Notes under the pieces: generated by a model | Told to the model about the DNA's origin: nothing | Seen by the model: the letters and a program-made list of their open reading frames with translations, nothing else | Database searches by the model: none | Part shown: one piece after another, positions 7,205 through 12,694 of the stretch | How positions within the stretch are numbered: the first letter of the stretch is position 1 | How the letters are laid out: each line of letters begins with the position of its first letter | Made by a program: the position numbers and the translations under genes | DNA from: Lutispora sp. | GTDB taxonomy: Bacteria > Bacillota > Clostridia > Lutisporales > Lutisporaceae | Direction: 5' to 3' | NCBI GenBank assembly: GCA_030834765.1 | Contig: JAUQXG010000171.1 | Location: forward strand, 1-14,128 | Length of the DNA: 14,128 bases

Positions 7205-8350
7205 TTATTTTATTGTTTCTACGAAAGCTTCTACTCTTACTCTGATTTGCCCTTCGTCAGAATCTGAATAATCAGTTTCAATTTGGATAAAAGGTAAATT
7301 CAGCGTATCTTTCACATAGTTTTTAACTGTAAAGGACTCTATATTATATGTATGACAGGCTTGCCAAGTCAAATCTACCACACCATCAACCTGATATTCC
7401 TCAGACAGTCTTCTTAATAAGTCCAATCTGCCATTATTTGGTGTCATACAGGAGCATGGAGTGGATAAATATTTTTCTGCCAGGGCAGTGATAGGCTCTT
7501 TATTTTCATCAACCATCACATCAAGGCCCTTGTAACCAGTACAGTTCTCAAAAGCAACTACGCTGGCACCGGATTCTTCTAATATTCTTAACACTTTTTC
7601 TGAACCACTGCCTATAGGACAGCCTGTTAGCAAAATTCTTGGTGCTTTTTCATCAAAAGCATAAATGCCTTTTTCCATTTGTTCTTCTACTTCTGTTATT
7701 AAACCTTCGACCAATGCGATTCCGGCTTCTTTATCTACATTAAAGCCTTTTAGCCATTGTGCAAGCATCATATCCATACCAGATAAAGGTGCTGGCTTGT
7801 GGGCGTTAAGCTTATGAAGCCTTTTCATAGCACTTCTTTCTCTGTTCATTAGCTTGATGGCTTCTTTTAATTTTTCCTCTGTAATTTCAACACCAAATTG
7901 TTTTTCTAAAAAGTCTTTAAATCTTATCATTTCGTTTTTCCAAAATGCTAAGGCCTCTTCGCCTTGCGCGCCTTGTGGCAAATTCATCAGATGCATTGGT
8001 TTTAATTTTGCCATTAATTCATACATTTTCTTTTTGCCATCGCAGGTTGTTTCAGCCAATAATACATCTGAAAAATAGAAATAGGGACACTTATCAGTAA
8101 TAGCAAAACCATAGCTTGATTTAATCAATGGACACAGGTTTCTTGGCAGCTCTTTTTCGGCAAATTCAATAGGCTCTTGCTTTGTACCACAAAGGCTTAC
8201 TGTGATTGCATCTGCAGCCAATGCAATTTCTTGTGGAGAGAAGACACAATACATGCCCACTACTTTTTTCCCGGCTTCATGTGCCTCTTTAATTTTTACT
8301 GAATTAATTCCTCTTAATGCTTCTACATCTTGCATAATCTTTGGTCTCAT
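7205..8350 (-). CDS. Double-cubane-cluster anaerobic reductase (YjiM/HgdB-like)
   Basis: This 381-residue protein belongs to the 2-hydroxyacyl-CoA dehydratase subunit family, single-gene YjiM/DCCP type. Studied members are homodimers with an [Fe8S9]-type double-cubane cluster; with the ATPase activator they reduce small molecules such as acetylene in vitro. The physiological substrate is not known. Cysteines are at 35, 54, 73, 88, 103, 244, 270, 299, 301 and 332. Family landmarks are CVFSPQEI (35-42), LCGTKQEP (53-60), LLTGCPIGSG (240-249), LTWQACHTY (327-335) and ETDYSDSDEGQIRVRVEAFVE near the end (358-378). A classical dehydratase would show two paralogous subunit genes side by side; only one is present here, which supports the double-cubane reductase call. 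The ATG follows AAGGGGGA with about 7 bases between. A weak promoter (TTGTAA at 8396-8401, TATATA at 8374-8379) is possible. Confidence 0.9.
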   Translation of the reverse strand: MRPKIMQDVEALRGINSVKIKEAHEAGKKVVGMYCVFSPQEIALAADAITVSLCGTKQEPIEFAEKELPRNLCPLIKSSYGFAITDKCPYFYFSDVLLAETTCDGKKKMYELMAKLKPMHLMNLPQGAQGEEALAFWKNEMIRFKDFLEKQFGVEITEEKLKEAIKLMNRERSAMKRLHKLNAHKPAPLSGMDMMLAQWLKGFNVDKEAGIALVEGLITEVEEQMEKGIYAFDEKAPRILLTGCPIGSGSEKVLRILEESGASVVAFENCTGYKGLDVMVDENKEPITALAEKYLSTPCSCMTPNNGRLDLLRRLSEEYQVDGVVDLTWQACHTYNIESFTVKNYVKDTLNLPFIQIETDYSDSDEGQIRVRVEAFVETIK

Positions 8351-8520
8351 AATGGTATCCCCCTTATAATTTATATATACGTTAAACTTTTATCTTTACA
8401 ATATAAGTCTAACAGCCAATGATAAAACAAACAATATAAAGAACCCTTGCTTTCTATTGCGATTATCTATAGGTGCTTGTCCTTTTATTGAATATATCAA
8501 TAACCTTTAAATGATCTTCT

Positions 8521-9246
8521 TTAATTTATGACAAATCGCCGAGCGCCTGCATAGTTGCTCCAACCGCAATATTCACTAAAATTAGCAATGACTACTTTGC
8601 GATGCCCTGAACTTGCATGGACGAATTTGTTGTCTCCTAGGTATATGCCCACATGGTGTATTCGGCTTGCATTGCTTTTGGTCTTCCTAAAAAACACTAA
8701 ATCTCCAGGCTGCAGGTCGCTTTTAGTCACTGGTTTTCCTTGATTAAATTGACCTTTTGTAGTTCTCTCAATATTCAAACCCATCTGATCGTATACAAAT
8801 TGAGTTAGACCTGAACAGTCGAAGCCTTTAGGGCTCCTTCCACCCCTTAGATATTTGACTCCTGCATACTTAGAAGCTAAGGTTGTCATTCTTCTTATAG
8901 CACCACGGTTAGAAAGCGCAGCATTATTATCTGCAGGCTTTCCATTTTTTATGATTTCATCCTGCACTAGGGCAATCTCCAGGATTTTTTGAGTTTCCGC
9001 ATTTATCATTCCATCGGCTGCAATTCCATATTCTTTTTGAAAGCTTTTTACTGCAGCTACAGTTGTATCATCAAGAACAGCTGATATGCATGACTCATCA
9101 ATATATCCCAATTTACTAAGATTCTCTTGCAGTTCAATTACTTTTTCACCGCTATTACCAAGTTTTAGTGGACTTTTAGAGTCGGCATTTATGGGAAAAA
9201 GCAATAACATGACTATGAAGACGACTATATAGATCTTTTTATTCAT
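8521..9246 (-). CDS. Secreted NlpC/P60 peptidoglycan endopeptidase with PG-binding domain
   Basis: This 241-residue exported wall hydrolase has an N-terminal signal segment (KK then a hydrophobic run, residues 1-20). A PG_binding_1 domain follows at about 28-90 (LKLGNSGEKVIELQENLSKLGY, AVKSFQKEYGIAADGMI), then a NlpC/P60 domain at about 118-240. The catalytic residues appear intact: C144 in GFDCSG, H198 in HHVGIYLG, and H210 in FVHASSG as the third polar residue. Such enzymes usually cut the D-gamma-glutamyl-diaminopimelate bond in wall peptides. Its ATG lies inside the end of the capA frame (GTAGCAAATGAATAA), overlapping by 8 bases, so translation is probably coupled. Residues about 91-117 are a linker. 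No strong terminator is visible downstream. Confidence 0.92.
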   Translation of the reverse strand: MNKKIYIVVFIVMLLLFPINADSKSPLKLGNSGEKVIELQENLSKLGYIDESCISAVLDDTTVAAVKSFQKEYGIAADGMINAETQKILEIALVQDEIIKNGKPADNNAALSNRGAIRRMTTLASKYAGVKYLRGGRSPKGFDCSGLTQFVYDQMGLNIERTTKGQFNQGKPVTKSDLQPGDLVFFRKTKSNASRIHHVGIYLGDNKFVHASSGHRKVVIANFSEYCGWSNYAGARRFVIN

Positions 9247-10351
9247 TTGCTACTGTTCCCTCCTTTTGGGCTGGAATACTTATGTAGTAAAGCTCATGAT
9301 TGACTTGATTAATATACTCTTTATTTATATTATTAATATCAGGCAGATTTAGTGCATCCTCACATTTTAGCACGGAAATCTTGTTGTCAACTCTATACCT
9401 GTAGAGAGGAATAGCCTCAGCAGAACAAAGGGTTGTGGAAGCATCTTTTTTAATTACTAATTTAATCATAAGACCTACATCTGTATATCTTTTATCCATA
9501 TTGGATATGAAATTGCCAAGAGAATAGTTTATAAACACCTCTCTGCCATCTTTTGCGATATAAGTCTCTGAGTCTCGAGCTACGTGGGGATGGCTTCCCA
9601 GCACACAATCTGCACCCATATCAGCAATGGACTTGAAGAAGTCAGGCTGACTTTTTTCTACTGTCCTTATGTATTCCGTTCCAGTATGAAGGTAAATGAT
9701 TATAAAATCGCAATTTTTTCTGATGCCTTCAATTTCACTTTTTATTTTATTACCGACTATTAAATTTATGTAATCAGCATATTTTTTACCACTTAAAATA
9801 TTATTTGTGCCATAGGTATAGGCTAATATGCCTATTTTAATACCGTTTATATCTTGTATGACATGCTTTGGCATATCCTTTTCTCCAGTACCCACAGGCA
9901 GCATACCAAATTTTCTTATACATTTAACAGTGGTTAAAAGCCCTTCTATGCCTGTATCTAGGCTGTGGTTGTTGCTGGTAACAAGAACATCAAAGCCTAA
10001 TTCTTTCAACGATGCTAAGGTTTGTTCAGGTGCATTGAATTGAGGATATCCTGAAAATTTACGATTGGGGTTGACTGTAGCTTCAAAGTTACCGATAGAT
10101 AAGTCTGATGATTGGATTTCTTCTTTTATGTATTCAAAAGGTAAGCCAAAGTTATATGTTTTTCCATCATACGCACTTGTGATTTGATTTTCATGAAACA
10201 TGATATCTCCTACTGCCACGATGGTAGCATATGTGGCAGTGGAAGGAGCGGCATTTGCACTTGTTTCAGATATGGTTAAATTGTTATTGTACTGAGAAAT
10301 GATGCTTGAAATGATAGCTGCTAAAATGAATATATTCTTAAACATAAGCAA
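9239..10351 (-). CDS. CapA family protein (PGA_cap metallophosphatase fold)
   Basis: This 370-residue protein belongs to the CapA/PgsA family, related to calcineurin-like metallophosphatases. The N-terminal 20 residues are hydrophobic, acting as a signal or anchor. Metal-site-like motifs are GDIMFH (48-53), IGNFEATV (86-93), TSNNHSLDTG (125-134), LHTGTEY (221-227) and GSHPHV (252-257), followed by YSLGNFISN (276-284). In Bacillus the namesake takes part in poly-gamma-glutamate capsule export or anchoring, but many clostridial homologues have no pgs genes nearby and none is seen here. The frame opens with TTG at 10351, 5 bases after GGAGG; an ATG two codons later (10345) is 11 bases from it. 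Either start is possible. The 3' end overlaps the wall hydrolase gene, suggesting a shared role at the cell surface. Confidence 0.87.
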   Translation of the reverse strand: MLMFKNIFILAAIISSIISQYNNNLTISETSANAAPSTATYATIVAVGDIMFHENQITSAYDGKTYNFGLPFEYIKEEIQSSDLSIGNFEATVNPNRKFSGYPQFNAPEQTLASLKELGFDVLVTSNNHSLDTGIEGLLTTVKCIRKFGMLPVGTGEKDMPKHVIQDINGIKIGILAYTYGTNNILSGKKYADYINLIVGNKIKSEIEGIRKNCDFIIIYLHTGTEYIRTVEKSQPDFFKSIADMGADCVLGSHPHVARDSETYIAKDGREVFINYSLGNFISNMDKRYTDVGLMIKLVIKKDASTTLCSAEAIPLYRYRVDNKISVLKCEDALNLPDINNINKEYINQVNHELYYISIPAQKEGTVANE

Positions 10352-10389
10352 CTTATCCTCCCTTTGTCCTTTTTTATAGTTTATTCAGG

Positions 10390-10430
10390 AGATTTCAAAA
10401 AAGACATTTTTGATTTTATGTTTGAAATCT
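10390..10430. repeat. Perfect inverted repeat in the divergent capA/cas1 spacer
   Basis: AGATTTCAAA at 10390-10399 is repeated as its reverse complement at 10421-10430, with 21 bases between. A smaller pair, CAAAAA (10396-10401) and TTTTTG (10407-10412), lies partly inside. It sits about 40-80 bases upstream of capA and about 200 bases upstream of cas1. It could be an operator or a hairpin. Confidence 0.5.
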
Positions 10431-10592
10431 ATAAAAGAAACAAGAGCATTCTATTAGGATGAAATTTATTGAGAATTTTTGTGATATATGAAAATTCAAG
10501 AAGAAAGAAATCAGAATTTTATGTAAATTTAAGAGGAAATTTGTAATTCCTGTAGAAGTATTTAAAAGATATAAATAAGCAGTGATAATAAT

Positions 10593-10622
10593 GGGGAGGG
10601 AAGTTGGTATAAATAAACCAAC
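10593..10622 (+). promoter_or_regulatory. cas1 ribosome site with intervening hairpin
   Basis: GGGGAGGG (10593-10600) is the only strong ribosome-binding sequence before cas1, but GGAGG ends 29 bases before the ATG. Between them is a hairpin, GTTGGT (10603-10608) and ACCAAC (10617-10622) with an 8-base loop. If it folds, the effective gap from GGAGG to the ATG shrinks to about 9 bases. Confidence 0.45.
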
Positions 10623-10628
10623 GATTTT

Positions 10629-11618
10629 ATGAAAATTATAATTAATACGCCAGGCTCATACATACAAAAGAATGGAGAATGTTTTTTATTATCAAACCAA
10701 GAGCAAAAACAGGAGATATCGGTTAAAAAAGTAGAGCAGATAATGATTACAACAGCAGCAGCCATCTCAACAGATGCAATCCTTTTGGCTGTAGAAAATA
10801 ATGTAGATATTGTATTTCTAAAATATAATGGACAGCCATATGGGCGAGTATGGCATTCAAAACTTGGAAGCATTTCAACAATAAGGAGAAAACAACTAAA
10901 GCTTCAAGAAGATGAATACGGATTAAAGTTAGTAAAAGAGTGGATAGGACAAAAACTTCAGAATCAAAGTGACTTTCTTAAAGAGCTTATGATGAATAGG
11001 AGAGATGAAGAAAGAAAGACCATGCTACAGGAAGCTTCGGCAAAGATAAAAGAGCAAGAGGGCAAAGTGAAAAATACAGAAAAATTCAATGACATCGATG
11101 AAGCAAGATATACCATTCAAGGATATGAAGGTACAGCTGGAAGAATTTATTTTCAAGTCCTAGGCAAGTTGATGCCTGAGAAATATCAATTTAACGGCAG
11201 GAGTAAAAATCCGGCGAAAGATGAATTTAATTCCATGTTAAACTATTCCTATGGAGTACTATATAGTCAAGTAGAGAGAGCCTGCATAATTGCTGGACTT
11301 GATCCTTATATAGGTATCATGCATACAGATAATTATAACAGACAGTCACTTGTTTATGATTTAGTGGAACCATATAGGGTATATATGGATCAAATAGTGT
11401 TTAAATTATTTAGCGGAAAAAAGATTAAAGATGAGCATTTTAGACCAGTAGAGGGGGGGATATATCTTAATGATGATGGCAAGAAAATCCTAATGGAGGC
11501 AGTAAATAAAGCGTTTGAGACAAAAATACGATATAGAGGTAAAAATATTGAACTTCAAAACATAATGCAATATGATTGCCACCAAATAGCCAACCGCATC
11601 CTAAAGGAGGTACTTTAA
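10629..11618 (+). CDS. cas1: CRISPR-associated endonuclease/integrase Cas1
   Basis: Cas1 is the metal-dependent integrase that, as a Cas1-Cas2 complex, inserts new spacers into the CRISPR array. The N-terminal beta domain covers about residues 1-85 and the helical catalytic domain the rest. Expected metal ligands are present: E167 (YEGTAGRIYF), H232 (IGIMHTDNYNRQSLVYDLVEPYR) and D244/E247 in the same motif. Length, 329 residues, is normal. The N-terminus (MKIIINTPGSYIQ, then WHSKLGSISTIRRKQL at 75-90) resembles the form I associate with type III and I-D loci, not the usual type I-B (HMARI) Cas1; this is from memory and needs a tree. The start agrees with the family N-terminus and is not movable upstream because a TAA lies at 10614-10616. 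cas2 starts at the base after the cas1 stop. Confidence 0.95.
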   Translation: MKIIINTPGSYIQKNGECFLLSNQEQKQEISVKKVEQIMITTAAAISTDAILLAVENNVDIVFLKYNGQPYGRVWHSKLGSISTIRRKQLKLQEDEYGLKLVKEWIGQKLQNQSDFLKELMMNRRDEERKTMLQEASAKIKEQEGKVKNTEKFNDIDEARYTIQGYEGTAGRIYFQVLGKLMPEKYQFNGRSKNPAKDEFNSMLNYSYGVLYSQVERACIIAGLDPYIGIMHTDNYNRQSLVYDLVEPYRVYMDQIVFKLFSGKKIKDEHFRPVEGGIYLNDDGKKILMEAVNKAFETKIRYRGKNIELQNIMQYDCHQIANRILKEVL

Positions 11619-11909
11619 ATGCTTGTCTGGGTAATGTATGACATAACAAAAGATAAGGCAAGAACAAAAGTAATAAAGGTATGCAAAAACGTTGGACTTT
11701 ACAGAGTACAAAAAAGTGTGTTTTTAGGAAGTTTAGAAGAGAATGAATTTGATGAATTAAAACTAAGACTTGAGACACTAGTTGATTTGGAGAGTGATTC
11801 TGTTTATGTATTTCCAATGAGCCAAACAAATTTTAAAGCATGCGGTCTTATAGGACAGGCATTTGATAAGGAGTTGGTGACTGATGACATCATCTCAAAG
11901 TTCATTTAA
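11619..11909 (+). CDS. cas2: CRISPR-associated protein Cas2
   Basis: Cas2 is the small ferredoxin-fold partner that bridges two Cas1 dimers during spacer integration. The 96-residue protein has the first strand MLVWVMYDIT with conserved D8, the motif GLYRVQKSVFLGSL (32-45) and the strand SDSVYVFPMS (60-69). The ATG follows the cas1 TAA directly, and AAAGGAGG within the cas1 3' end (about 11603-11610) serves as its ribosome site, indicating coupled translation. Its 3' end overlaps the start of cas4 by 26 bases. Confidence 0.95.
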   Translation: MLVWVMYDITKDKARTKVIKVCKNVGLYRVQKSVFLGSLEENEFDELKLRLETLVDLESDSVYVFPMSQTNFKACGLIGQAFDKELVTDDIISKFI

Positions 11910-12495
11910 TGATTTTACCACCTATATTACGCCATCAGAAATGATAGAGTTTCTGTACTGTAACAGGTTTATCTATTATATGAAATGCCTTGGTATTTCT
12001 CAAAATGAAGAAACAAGGTTTAAAGTGCAAATGGGGAGAAATCTTCATGAAAGAAAAGAAAAAATCAATAAAGATTATGTGAGAAAAAAGATAGGTTCAG
12101 TAAAAAAGCTTATAGAAGTTCCTTTAATATCAGAAAAATATAAGATAAAGGGTAAGGTTGATGAGATAAACTTTTTAGAAGATGGAACTGCAGCGCCTCT
12201 TGATTATAAATTTGCTGAATATAAAGAGATTACTTTTAAAACATATAAGACACAGATGATTTTTTATTCCATAATGATAGAAGAAATGTTTAATGTCAAA
12301 GTAAATAAAGCTTTTTTAGTTTATTGTCGTGGTGGAAATGAACTTGTTGAAATTGATATAACACAAGACTTGATAGATGGTTCATTGGAGAATATAAACT
12401 CTTATAACAGAATAATAGCAGGGTACTATCCCCCTGCTACTAAAGATAGGGCGAAATGTTTGGATTGCTGTTATAGAAATATTTGTGTTAGGTGA
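11884..12495 (+). CDS. cas4: CRISPR-associated exonuclease Cas4
   Basis: Cas4 is a RecB-family nuclease with an iron-sulfur cluster that trims prespacers and selects them by PAM, working with Cas1-Cas2. In this 203-residue protein the nuclease residues are H55 (GRNLHERKEK), D93 (GKVDEI), D107 and K109 (PLDYK) and Q124 (YKTQMIFYS). The cluster cysteines are C26 (EFLYCNRF) and C192, C195 and C201 near the end, with an extra C196. The ATG at 11884 lies within cas2 and is preceded by AAGGAG (11868-11873). The later ATG at 11941 would lose the conserved ITPSE segment, so the early start is preferred. No terminator is obvious before the cas8b promoter. Confidence 0.93.
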   Translation: MTSSQSSFNDFTTYITPSEMIEFLYCNRFIYYMKCLGISQNEETRFKVQMGRNLHERKEKINKDYVRKKIGSVKKLIEVPLISEKYKIKGKVDEINFLEDGTAAPLDYKFAEYKEITFKTYKTQMIFYSIMIEEMFNVKVNKAFLVYCRGGNELVEIDITQDLIDGSLENINSYNRIIAGYYPPATKDRAKCLDCCYRNICVR

Positions 12496-12520
12496 TTTAC
12501 AAACCTTGTTTTAGTGGAAT

Positions 12521-12672
12521 ATGGTAAATAACAATAATGTTTCAAAGCTTATTATACTGCATACTTTATATTATCATAGATGAGTTAAGTTTTACAAAAA
12601 AATATTATAGAAGATATTGACAATTATTAATTAAAGGGATACTATTTAAATAATATGTTAAATAACAATAAT
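12521..12672 (+). repeat. 18-base direct repeat pair flanking the cas8b promoter
   Basis: The sequence ATGKTAAATAACAATAAT occurs at 12521-12538 (K=G) and 12655-12672 (K=T), one mismatch, exactly 134 bases apart. The first copy follows the cas4 stop by 25 bases. The second covers the predicted start of transcription and leader of cas8b. No further copies are seen, so it is not a CRISPR array. Possible regulator sites. Confidence 0.5.
12617..12645 (+). promoter_or_regulatory. Predicted sigma-A promoter of the cas effector operon
   Basis: A perfect TTGACA (12617-12622) and TACTAT (12640-12645) are separated by 17 bases. The predicted start is near 12652, leaving a leader of about 43 bases before the cas8b TTG. 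This is the best promoter-like sequence in the window and would separate effector expression from cas1-cas2-cas4. Confidence 0.7.
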
Positions 12673-12694
12673 TAAATTAAAAGGAGGTGTAATA

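Larger units (their letters stand above)
10352..10628. other. Divergent spacer between capA operon and cas1
   Basis: This 277-base, very A+T-rich stretch must hold the promoters of the leftward capA operon and the rightward cas1 operon. A perfect 10-bp inverted repeat, AGATTTCAAA (10390-10399) and TTTGAAATCT (10421-10430), is the most regular element. A TATAAA on the minus strand (10373-10378) could be a capA -10 box. I see no clear -35/-10 pair for cas1. No CRISPR repeats are present. Confidence 0.5.

Noticed and set aside
7205..8350. Classical (R)-2-hydroxyacyl-CoA dehydratase subunit
   Set aside because: Only one subunit gene is present and no CoA-transferase or 2-hydroxyacid dehydrogenase is nearby; the single-subunit plus activator layout fits the double-cubane reductase type better.
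8485..8503. Hairpin TTATTGA-N5-TCAATAA downstream of the wall hydrolase as a terminator
   Set aside because: The stem is only 7 bp and A+T-rich, and no T-run follows it on the minus strand, so I do not call a terminator.
10352..10628. CRISPR array or leader near cas1
   Set aside because: No repeat of 25-40 bases recurs with regular spacing here or elsewhere in the window; the inverted repeat occurs once only.
10562..10873. 103-codon minus-strand frame over the cas1 start
   Set aside because: It lies antisense to cas1, has low-complexity Cys/Ile/Phe-rich sequence and no ribosome site; it is a shadow of a well-supported gene.
11467..11829. 120-codon minus-strand frame across cas1/cas2
   Set aside because: Antisense to two clear cas genes with conserved motifs, and its translation resembles no family.
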